Both the position numbers and the translations under genes were made by a program. From the NCBI GenBank assembly GCA_948528155.1, contig CAOSZT010000113.1:1-7070 (forward strand): a DNA stretch of 7,070 nucleotides, given 5' to 3'. The notes below the pieces were generated by a model. That model was not told where the DNA came from and ran no database searches. It was given only the letters and a program-made list of their open reading frames with translations. This document shows, piece by piece, positions 1-6,109 of the stretch; the stretch's first letter is position 1; each line of letters begins with the position of its first letter. This DNA is from an uncultured Clostridia bacterium (lineage in GTDB: Bacteria; Bacillota; Clostridia; TANB77; CAG-508).

Positions 1-1
1 T

Positions 2-448
2 TTACCAGTAGGAAATGTAGATTTTAACAAAAATGTATATACAGCATTAACTAATTATTTAGATTTTAGAAAAAATAATGAAATCATTTTTAAAAATACA
101 GATTATAAAAATTTTTTAAATAAGATAGAAATAAAAGAAAATGATTATGTTTTTTTAGATCCACCATATTTAATCTCTATGAGTGAATATAATAAATTAT
201 GGAATGAAGATAAAGAAAAAGAATTATGTGAATTTTTAGATAACTTAAATGAAAAGGGAATAAAATTTGGAATTACAAATTTAATAACACATAAAGGTAA
301 AGAAAATGTAACTTTTAATAATTGGGCTGAAAAATATAATGTTTATAATATTAATAGTAATTATATTAGCTTTAATGATAACTCTATTAAACATAACTCA
401 AAGGAGGTATTTGTTACTAATTATGTCCAAAAAAAGAAAGAAGAATAA
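2..448 (+). CDS. D12-class (Dam-like) adenine-N6 DNA methyltransferase, C-terminal part
   Basis: This open frame enters from the left edge, so the start and the SAM-binding FxG motif lie outside the window; 148 residues are visible. The catalytic motif IV, DPPYL, is at fragment residues 53-57 (bases 158-172). The stretch before it (VGNVDFNKNV, then YVFLDPPY) and the ending KEVFVTNY are typical of the D12/Dam family, which transfers a methyl group from SAM to N6 of adenine in a short DNA site. An internal ATG at base 179 would begin after the catalytic motif, so it is not the real start. Such genes occur alone, in phages, or as half of a type II restriction-modification pair; no restriction enzyme is visible, and one could lie upstream. 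The gene runs convergently towards the germination operon. The family call is secure; the target site and biological role are unknown. Confidence 0.88.
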   Translation, partial: LPVGNVDFNKNVYTALTNYLDFRKNNEIIFKNTDYKNFLNKIEIKENDYVFLDPPYLISMSEYNKLWNEDKEKELCEFLDNLNEKGIKFGITNLITHKGKENVTFNNWAEKYNVYNINSNYISFNDNSIKHNSKEVFVTNYVQKKKEE

Positions 449-488
449 TAGCAATTTAGAAAAATTATTATTATTAAAAACTTGCTAA
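423..488 (+). CDS. Possible mini-ORF or gene stump overlapping the methyltransferase end
   Basis: A 21-codon frame starts at ATG 423 and encodes MSKKRKKNNSNLEKLLLLKTC. It overlaps the last 26 bases of the methyltransferase gene in another frame. A near-perfect Shine-Dalgarno sequence, AAAGGAGG (400-407), lies inside the methyltransferase coding sequence. Its spacing to the ATG (15 bases) is longer than ideal, and to an in-frame TTG at 411 (3 bases) shorter than ideal. The product starts with a basic KKRKK patch and then the beginning of what looks like a hydrophobic helix, cut short by a stop. It may be the remnant of a gene once co-translated with the methyltransferase, or a chance frame behind a purine-rich stretch. 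I recognise no function. Confidence 0.3.
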   Translation: MSKKRKKNNSNLEKLLLLKTC

Positions 489-530
489 TTTATAGTTTTA
501 ATTATCGTAAAAGTACAATTACATTAGCAA
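476..530 (-). terminator. Candidate Rho-independent terminator of the germination operon
   Basis: Read on the minus strand, TTGCTAAT (530-523) is complementary to ATTAGCAA (489-482). Shorter AT pairings lie between them (TAATT with AATTA, and GTA with TAC around a CTTT loop). The right arm is followed at once by G and five T residues (480-476). The structure overlaps the stop codon and last codons of the small D gene. The stem is AT-rich and imperfect, so it is a moderate candidate. On the plus strand the hairpin is followed by A residues, so it would not terminate the methyltransferase transcript. Confidence 0.4.
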
Positions 531-678
531 AAACAATAACTAAAACAGAAAATAAAATAACAGAAACACCACCAACTTTATTATTTTGAGTTTTAATCTC
601 ATAAAAACCATAAAAAATAGTTTTTAATAAAACAAAAAAAGTAATAAAGATAAAAGTAAAATGATAAATAAAATTCAT
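502..678 (-). CDS. Small two-helix germinant-receptor D-subunit-like protein
   Basis: The 58-residue product is almost entirely two predicted membrane helices, at about residues 3-26 and 36-56, joined by a short polar loop (EIKTQNNKVGG). The ATG at 678 is chosen because AAAGGTGAT lies just upstream (691-683); a GTG three codons earlier falls inside that ribosome binding site. It is the fourth gene of the operon, 60 bases after the C-subunit stop and on the same strand. Small D genes encoding two-transmembrane proteins of roughly this size are known within or beside germinant-receptor operons in Bacillus subtilis and B. megaterium, where they modulate receptor-dependent germination. Position, size and topology all fit that class, so I infer a modulator of this receptor in the inner spore membrane. 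There is no catalytic motif. The call rests on context and topology rather than on a diagnostic residue pattern. Confidence 0.68.
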   Translation of the reverse strand: MNFIYHFTFIFITFFVLLKTIFYGFYEIKTQNNKVGGVSVILFSVLVIVFANVIVLLR

Positions 679-698
679 AAAAATCACCTTTCTTATTT

Positions 699-738
699 AA
701 GTCAATGCTGTAATCAAGAAAGTAAACAGCATTGACTT
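699..738. repeat. Perfect 13-bp inverted repeat between the C and D subunit genes
   Basis: AAGTCAATGCTGT (699-711) and ACAGCATTGACTT (726-738) are exact reverse complements around a 14-base loop. The hairpin fills most of the gap between the C-subunit stop (741-739) and the ribosome binding site of the D gene (691-683). On the minus, coding strand it is followed by AAATAAG and not by a T-run, so it is not a standard terminator for the operon. On the plus strand a short T-rich tail follows, so it could stop antisense transcripts coming from the methyltransferase side. It could also protect or process the message between C and D, or be a protein-binding operator. Confidence 0.75.
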
Positions 739-1959
739 TTAAGTTTGAGTAAGTAAAAATCCAGAGTCAATAATAGTATTAATATCAACATCAAAAGTGC
801 AATTTTTATAATTGTTTAACCAATCATAATTATTAAATTCAGAAGAAGTACTAAACTTAGAAAGAGCATAAACACCAAAACCATTTATATCACTTTCAAA
901 CACAGTAGAAGTTTTGTATAAATAACTAGAGAATTCGCTTTCTAAATAAGTATTACAAGAATTTGAAATCGAATTTAAAGTATCTTGATTAAGATATTGA
1001 GAGTTTTTGCTCATAGAATATACTTTACCTGAAAAATCAAGTTTAATCTTTATAAAAGGAGCACCATTTACAAAACTAACATCAATTTTATGCTTACTAT
1101 TTGGTGTTAGATAAATATCAATTTTTGAATCTGGTTTATCAGGATTTGGAATTGAAACAAGAAAAGTATCAACTTCTTTTCTAATATTCAAAAAACAAAT
1201 TGTTTCAATAGCATTTAATTCTCCAGCTAATTTTTCATCTTTAAAAACCGCAAGACCTATATTTTGAGAAACTCTACTACCAGTTATAGGACTTTCATTT
1301 GATTTTACAGTAGATTCATTTGTTGATTGAGCTTGTGTTGTACTATCAGAAGTATTAATTCCACCCAAAATAGCATAAGGTGCACAAGAATTGCAAGCCA
1401 AAGCATTAAAAAAATCTCCAATAGTTGCATTACAAGTATAACCAGTATATTCAGTAGTATTAGGAAATATCTGGTAATATCTTGGAATTAAACTTTCTAA
1501 ACTAGGAATTGAACTTTCTATATAATATTTAGTATTACATTTACTAATAACAATATTTGCAGAAGGTCTTACTTGAACTTCATTTATTAATGAATAAACT
1601 TCATCAGATATCCCATCTTTAGCTAATTCTTCAGAAAAAATAATAAGTTTACAATGTGATAAATTTACTTTTTTTCCTAAATAAGCATTCATTAAATTTA
1701 TCCCATTTGTAATAGAAGAACATTCAACAGTATTTAAAACAGGCTTTGTTTCTGCACCACTTTCACCACTAGGAGAAGGCGCTAAAAATTCAAATGTTAC
1801 TTTTAATTTATTAGATGTTGATTTATCAATTCCAACTGCAACTACAAATGCTAAATTATCCAAATTAAGCGAATTATAAGAAGCAGAAAAAGATGATATA
1901 AAAATAATTACTAAAATCAATATAAAAATTTTATAAAAAACATTATTAATTTTTCTCAC
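739..1959 (-). CDS. gerAC: Spore germinant receptor C subunit, GerAC family, without lipobox cysteine
   Basis: This is the third gene of the receptor operon (406 residues). GerAC-family proteins are normally lipoproteins on the outer face of the inner spore membrane and are needed for receptor assembly and nutrient response. The N terminus has a basic start and a hydrophobic segment (about residues 8-24). The family hallmark LDNLAFVVAVGIDK follows at 33-46, and the C-terminal domain ends with the typical GFGVYALSKF (360-369) and a final beta region. Where the family usually has a lipobox ending in Cys, this protein reads SSFSASYNSLN; its first Cys is residue 80. It should therefore be a signal-anchored or cleaved protein and not a lipoprotein. 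A Ser/Thr/Asn-rich insertion lies at about 202-224. The start is a GTG at 1959 overlapping the B gene by 14 bases. A GGTGA purine tract overlaps the GTG itself, leaving only weak GAAAG upstream, so translation may be coupled to B. The symbol denotes the family, not orthology to B. subtilis gerAC. Confidence 0.9.
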   Translation of the reverse strand: MRKINNVFYKIFILILVIIFISSFSASYNSLNLDNLAFVVAVGIDKSTSNKLKVTFEFLAPSPSGESGAETKPVLNTVECSSITNGINLMNAYLGKKVNLSHCKLIIFSEELAKDGISDEVYSLINEVQVRPSANIVISKCNTKYYIESSIPSLESLIPRYYQIFPNTTEYTGYTCNATIGDFFNALACNSCAPYAILGGINTSDSTTQAQSTNESTVKSNESPITGSRVSQNIGLAVFKDEKLAGELNAIETICFLNIRKEVDTFLVSIPNPDKPDSKIDIYLTPNSKHKIDVSFVNGAPFIKIKLDFSGKVYSMSKNSQYLNQDTLNSISNSCNTYLESEFSSYLYKTSTVFESDINGFGVYALSKFSTSSEFNNYDWLNNYKNCTFDVDINTIIDSGFLLTQT

Positions 1960-3040
1960 CTACTTTCTTTTTTTTAAGATTAGCCAAAATTAATATTGAC
2001 ATACCCAAAATGAAACCAACAGCAATTCTAAGATACCTATATACATTAGTTTGTAAAAAGTTTGCAATAGCATAATTTTTAGGAACTAAAGCAAGTGCAA
2101 AAATTAATATTATAAAAATATGTGAAATTGATTTCATATCAGATAAGTTAAACATTTTGCTAAAAATATGTGCTGAAAATTTACAAGTTATGCTTAAAAA
2201 ACAACAAAACGAAATAATCCAAATTAATAAGAATAATGATTCAAATCTTTGAAAAAATGAACCAAACTCTATATATCTAGCAGCTGAAAACAAAGGCATT
2301 ACTTCATCAGTTGTTAAGAAAAACGAAAACATAAAAAGTAATGTGGCCACACATAAAAATATAAATAATCCTGTAGTAATAACAGATAAAATAGCTATTT
2401 TCTTTAACTTTTCAGGTTCTTTTAACATAGGTGGCAAAAAATATAAATAGCAAATACCACCAAAAGCACCAATATTTTTTAATCCTAAAACAAATGTATT
2501 ATAAGCCCCATCACCCAAAATTGGATAAATTCTTCTAAAAGAAAAATTATCTAAATTTCCACAAAATAACAATATTGCACTTATTAATACTAGAGGGAAT
2601 ACTATTGAAGAAGTATTCAATGTTGCATTAAATCCAAGTCTGTTTACTAATGCAATTGCAAAAATAAACATTAAAATTATAAATATATAATTAGTTAATG
2701 GATAATAAACTACTAATAATCCCTCACTAAAATTTCTTAGCATTATACTTGAGCTGATTGTAAAATATGCTATAAAAAATGCTCCTACAATATCCTTTAA
2801 AATATTTCCTCCCAAAAATTTTGAAATATCTAATAAATCAGACCCAGGAAATTTTTTAAATAATTTGCAAAATAATAAAATTATTAGCAAAACTATAAAA
2901 GTAACATAAATTATATTTATTAATGTTGCAGATTTGGTTTCATTTATAAAAGTTCTGGGCAAAGAGCTTGTTATATATGATACAGCTATTGATAAAGTTA
3001 ACATTATTGCACTTATTGTACCAATTTTAGATTTTACCAT
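1946..3040 (-). CDS. gerAB: Spore germinant receptor B subunit, GerAB-type permease family
   Basis: The 364-residue product is very hydrophobic, with about ten predicted membrane helices (the first at 8-25, the last at about 334-355). It belongs to the spore germination permease family, a branch of the APC amino-acid transporter superfamily. In B. subtilis the B subunit is the part of the receptor that binds the nutrient. A signature region lies at about 249-275: PLFSAARYIEFG followed by FFQRFESLFLLIW, matching the usual E/QR-x-E segment. Length is normal for the family (about 360-370). The ATG at 3040 has a good ribosome binding site, GAGGTGA (3051-3045), in the 32-base gap after the A gene. 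Its 3' end overlaps the C-subunit start. The nutrient cannot be deduced from the sequence. The symbol is family-level. Confidence 0.93.
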   Translation of the reverse strand: MVKSKIGTISAIMLTLSIAVSYITSSLPRTFINETKSATLINIIYVTFIVLLIILLFCKLFKKFPGSDLLDISKFLGGNILKDIVGAFFIAYFTISSSIMLRNFSEGLLVVYYPLTNYIFIILMFIFAIALVNRLGFNATLNTSSIVFPLVLISAILLFCGNLDNFSFRRIYPILGDGAYNTFVLGLKNIGAFGGICYLYFLPPMLKEPEKLKKIAILSVITTGLFIFLCVATLLFMFSFFLTTDEVMPLFSAARYIEFGSFFQRFESLFLLIWIISFCCFLSITCKFSAHIFSKMFNLSDMKSISHIFIILIFALALVPKNYAIANFLQTNVYRYLRIAVGFILGMSILILANLKKKKVGEKN

Positions 3041-3072
3041 TTTTTCACCTCATATATTTATATAAATAATTC

Positions 3073-4785
3073 TTACTGGAATTTCCATTTCATAGAGATA
3101 TCTTCTTGTTTTTTTTCTTTTTTTGGTGCAAGGTATGAAGACCTATATTCTCTTTTCCAAATAGGAGGTAAAATAATACCTGTATTTTTTAAATTTTCCA
3201 TATGTGAATAAGGTAGAGAATATGATACACCAAAGGATTCCATATCACATATTATAGAAATATAAACAAATAGTCCTGTACCAATTCCTAAAAAACCAGC
3301 TGCATAACCAAGTAAAATAAATAAAAATCTAAATAACCTCAAATGGAAACTAAAAGAGTAGTCTGGAATTGCAAAAGAGCTTAGTGCTGTTATAGCAACA
3401 ATTATTATTAAAATGGGACTAACAATTCCTGCACTTACAGCAGCTTGACCTATAACCAAAGCTCCAACAATACCAATAGTTGAACCAATAGCAGAAGGAA
3501 CTCTAAGACTAGCTTCTCTAATTATTTCAAAAGAAATTTCCATTATTAATATCTCAAAAATTACTGGAAAAGGTACACTTTCTCTAGCTGCTAAAATTGA
3601 GTATAATAGCTCTGTTGGAAGAATTTCTATATGGAAACTTGTTACAGAAACATAAAGTCCAGGTAATAATAATGCAAAAACCGTTGAAATTATTCTAATA
3701 ACTCTTAAAAAATTTGAGAAAATGCTTTTTAAATTTCTATCTTCTGGAGATGTTAAAAAATCAATCATTATTGAAGGTAAAATTAAAGCATAAGGAGAGC
3801 CATTTACTAAAACAACAACTCTTCCTTCCAAAAGATGTTGAACAGCATTATCAGGTCTTTCTGTAGATAGAGCTTTTGGTAGTCCTAAAGAATTATTATC
3901 ACTTATTAATTGCTCTAGTTGCCCACTAGATAAAAGAGAGTCAATATCTAAATTATTTATTCTATATCTAACTTCAGCAACTAAATCACCATTTGCAATA
4001 TTTTGCATATAACATACAGCACATTTTGTTTTTGTTATTTTTCCTACTTCTAAATTTTCTATAACTAGATTTTCAGTATTTGAAAAACGTCTTAATAATG
4101 ATGTATTTGTACGAATATTTTCTACAAATGCCTCATGTGGTCCTTTTATAACTATTTCATTTTCAGGTTTCGAAATACTTCTTTGTTTAAAACCTTTTAC
4201 ATCAATATCAAAAGCAATACTAAGAGTATCTACAAAAAGAGCACAGTTTCCTGAATTTACTCCTGAAAAAATCTCTTCAAAAGAATTACTTTGTTTAATA
4301 CTATTTTGTGGTACTAAACAATTTTCAATATATTCTGCTAAATCAAATTTTTTTACTTTTCTTACAGTTATATTGTTACTTACAGCTTCTGATATTATTC
4401 TATTTTGATCATTGTCAAATAGATTGTTTCTATTTCTCATCATCAAAGGTTCTAAGACAAAATCATTTAAAAGTTGTGAATCTACCATACCATCTATATA
4501 TAAAAGAGAGGCTTTGTATTGTTTTCCCCTAGCATTTAATATAAATTCTCTAATTAAAATATCACTATTTATTAAAGTGTTATAACTTGTTTTAATAAAT
4601 TCTAAGTTTACATTTAAACTTGCATAAATTTTTTTATTTTGATTTGATTTTGATATAGTTTCCTCTGTTTCTTGTACAGGCATTGCATTAGAGCTATTAT
4701 TTGGTATTGTGTTAGGTATAAAGAATTCGTAATTTCGCTGTGGGGTATAGTTAAATATGTTATTTATAAAATCTTTTATTTTCAT
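3073..4785 (-). CDS. gerAA: Spore germinant receptor A subunit, GerA/SpoVAF family
   Basis: This is the first gene of the operon (570 residues). A large N-terminal cytoplasmic domain (about 50-360) precedes a membrane domain (about 363-512) with four to six helices and a short basic tail. Family hallmarks include GPHEAFVENIRTNTSLLRR (215-233), EGRVVVLVNGSP (320-331), LAARESVPFP (398-407) and EISFEIIREASLRVPSAIG (416-434). In B. subtilis the A subunit forms an oligomeric ion channel that opens on nutrient binding and releases cations from the spore core. The related SpoVAF family looks similar, but the B and C genes directly downstream identify a receptor A subunit. The first 50 residues are polar and Asn/Gln/Glu-rich, longer than in B. 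subtilis GerAA, which makes the protein somewhat large for the family. The ATG at 4785 has AAATGGAG (4798-4791) five bases upstream. The symbol is family-level. Confidence 0.95.
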   Translation of the reverse strand: MKIKDFINNIFNYTPQRNYEFFIPNTIPNNSSNAMPVQETEETISKSNQNKKIYASLNVNLEFIKTSYNTLINSDILIREFILNARGKQYKASLLYIDGMVDSQLLNDFVLEPLMMRNRNNLFDNDQNRIISEAVSNNITVRKVKKFDLAEYIENCLVPQNSIKQSNSFEEIFSGVNSGNCALFVDTLSIAFDIDVKGFKQRSISKPENEIVIKGPHEAFVENIRTNTSLLRRFSNTENLVIENLEVGKITKTKCAVCYMQNIANGDLVAEVRYRINNLDIDSLLSSGQLEQLISDNNSLGLPKALSTERPDNAVQHLLEGRVVVLVNGSPYALILPSIMIDFLTSPEDRNLKSIFSNFLRVIRIISTVFALLLPGLYVSVTSFHIEILPTELLYSILAARESVPFPVIFEILIMEISFEIIREASLRVPSAIGSTIGIVGALVIGQAAVSAGIVSPILIIIVAITALSSFAIPDYSFSFHLRLFRFLFILLGYAAGFLGIGTGLFVYISIICDMESFGVSYSLPYSHMENLKNTGIILPPIWKREYRSSYLAPKKEKKQEDISMKWKFQ

Positions 4786-4836
4786 AATTTCTCCATTTCA
4801 TTACAAATTAAGTATTTTAGAGCCATGAATTTATTA

Positions 4837-4866
4837 TAGTATTATCAAAAAAATTGAAAATATACT
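4837..4866 (-). promoter_or_regulatory. Candidate forespore sigma-G-type promoter for the germination operon
   Basis: On the minus strand, AGTATA (4866-4861) resembles the sigma-G -35 element (TGNATA). AATACTA (4843-4837) differs at one position from the sigma-G -10 consensus CATACTA. The spacer is 17 bases. Germinant-receptor operons are known to be transcribed in the forespore by sigma-G, and the site lies a suitable distance, roughly 45-50 bases, upstream of the A-gene ATG. In such AT-rich DNA chance matches are common, so this is a suggestion only. Confidence 0.4.
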
Positions 4867-4894
4867 AGTTTTTAGCAATAAAAAATGATATAAT
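4866..4894 (+). promoter_or_regulatory. Candidate extended -10 promoter for the transglutaminase-like gene
   Basis: TATAAT (4889-4894) is a perfect -10 box, preceded by TG one base upstream (4886-4887), which makes it an extended -10 element. A weak -35, TAGTTT (4866-4871), stands 17 bases away; extended -10 promoters do not need a good -35. Transcription would begin near 4901, leaving a short leader before the ATG at 4929. This is a housekeeping (sigma-A) type signal and abuts the candidate sigma-G promoter of the divergent operon. Confidence 0.6.
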
Positions 4895-4928
4895 AAAAAT
4901 ATGTATGTTGAAAGAGAGATGATTAATA

Positions 4929-6047
4929 ATGAAATCAAAAATATCATCAATTATAATGAAATTAATGACAATATTAATAATTGCATTAATAAGTTTTCTA
5001 GGCATAGTCTTATATAAAGAACTAAAACAAACAAATATAGTAAATGAAGTGCAAGAATTTGTATCAAATATAACAATATTAGCAGAGACAAAAGAAAAAC
5101 CGAAAATACCAGAAACAATACAAGATGAAGCAAATATTTTACAAGAAACAGAGCAAAAAAACGAAGCAAATAAAAATATACAAGTTTATAAACATTATTA
5201 TAATCAACTAGAAAATGAAGCGAAAATAATATATAATGCAATAGAGGAGAATAGAGAAAATATAAAAACAGGGACATATGAAATTAATTTGGGATCACAA
5301 TTTTCATCATTACTTTCAAAAGAAAATGGAGAAGACTTATTAGGACAATATTATCAATCTGCAATTGAAAGTTATACATATGACAATCCAGATGTTTTTT
5401 ATATAGATTATGAAAAAATGTTTTTAAATATAGAAACTACAACAAGAAGAAATAAGAAAACATATAAAGTACTTTTAAATTCAGGAGAACAAGCTAACTA
5501 CTTAACAGAAGATTTTTCAACTAAAGAAGCAATAGAGGAGGCTTTAAATGAAATAGAAAAAATAAAATCTTATTTTGTTCAAAATAAGAAAATAGATACA
5601 TATGAGAACATAAAATTAGTTCATGATTATTTGGTAGAGAGTATAGAATATGACCAAACAATATCAGAGTCTAATATATATAATTTATATGGTGCATTAA
5701 TAAATAAGAAATGTGTTTGTGCTGGATATGCAAATGCTTTTAAATATTTAATGGATTCTTTAGAAATTCCTTGTATCATAGTGCCAGGATTAGCAACAAA
5801 TTCAGAAGGAAATACAGAAAATCATGCTTGGAATTATGTACAACTAAATGAAAATTGGTATGTTGTTGATTGTACTTGGGATGATCCAATTTTAATAGGA
5901 CCAGGATTTTTAACTAATTCATCAAAATATAAATATTTTTTAAAAGGAGAAAAAGAAATTAATAAAACTCATATACCAAATGGACAATTAACTAAAAATG
6001 GAAAAATTTTTGAGTTTCCAGTTTTAAGCCAAACAAATTATAAATAG
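4929..6047 (+). CDS. Membrane-anchored transglutaminase-like (TGc) domain protein
   Basis: This is a 372-residue protein with an uncleaved-looking signal anchor at about residues 11-29 (LMTILIIALISFLGIVLY), followed by a Lys/Glu/Gln-rich linker (about 50-85). The C-terminal part is a transglutaminase-like fold. The likely triad is Cys264 in CVCAGYANAF, His299 in ENHAWNYV and Asp314 in VVDCTWDDP, all in the usual order and spacing. Families of this type in Firmicutes are found outside the membrane and include protein cross-linkers, amidases and proteases acting on cell-surface proteins or peptidoglycan; the reaction here cannot be chosen. Two extra cysteines sit beside the triad (Cys262 and Cys315). 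The ATG at 4929 has AAGAGAG (4912-4918) upstream. An out-of-frame ATG at 4919 is too close to that site. The gene is divergent from the germination operon and may be co-transcribed with the gene that follows 62 bases later. A link to germination is only positional. Confidence 0.82.
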   Translation: MKSKISSIIMKLMTILIIALISFLGIVLYKELKQTNIVNEVQEFVSNITILAETKEKPKIPETIQDEANILQETEQKNEANKNIQVYKHYYNQLENEAKIIYNAIEENRENIKTGTYEINLGSQFSSLLSKENGEDLLGQYYQSAIESYTYDNPDVFYIDYEKMFLNIETTTRRNKKTYKVLLNSGEQANYLTEDFSTKEAIEEALNEIEKIKSYFVQNKKIDTYENIKLVHDYLVESIEYDQTISESNIYNLYGALINKKCVCAGYANAFKYLMDSLEIPCIIVPGLATNSEGNTENHAWNYVQLNENWYVVDCTWDDPILIGPGFLTNSSKYKYFLKGEKEINKTHIPNGQLTKNGKIFEFPVLSQTNYK

Positions 6048-6054
6048 AGGTTTG

Positions 6055-6078
6055 ATAAGTATAAAAATTTCTACTTAT
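6055..6078 (+). repeat. Weak AT-only hairpin in the gap before the NTPase gene
   Basis: ATAAGTA (6055-6061) pairs with TACTTAT (6072-6078) around a ten-base loop, and a run of six T residues follows at 6087-6092. It has only one G-C pair, so the structure is weak. It may be a leaky terminator between the transglutaminase-like gene and the NTPase gene, or chance in AT-rich DNA. No convincing separate promoter is visible in the gap. Confidence 0.25.
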
Positions 6079-6109
6079 ATATTTGATTTTTTAATAAAGG
6101 AGAATTATA

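Noticed and set aside
179..448. ATG at 179 as the start of a separate 89-residue gene
   Set aside because: The same frame is open to the window edge and includes the DPPY catalytic motif just upstream, so this is an internal Met of the methyltransferase.
679..687. GTG start at 687 for the small D protein
   Set aside because: The GTG is part of the ribosome binding site AAAGGTGAT that serves the ATG at 678.
4308..4532. 74-codon plus-strand frame inside the A-subunit gene
   Set aside because: It lies antisense within a well-supported gene, has a composition expected from a mirror frame and no ribosome binding site.
4854..4859. TTGAAA as the -35 of the plus-strand promoter
   Set aside because: It is 29 bases from TATAAT, far beyond the usual 16-18; the extended -10 explains the promoter better.
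4919..5020. Upstream out-of-frame ATG at 4919 before the transglutaminase-like gene
   Set aside because: It is almost on top of the Shine-Dalgarno sequence, and its frame is short and protein-unlike.
4951..5277. 108-codon minus-strand frame rich in Leu, Phe and Tyr
   Set aside because: It is the antisense shadow of the AT-rich N-terminal part of the transglutaminase-like gene; its hydrophobicity is a by-product of Lys/Glu/Asn codons on the other strand.
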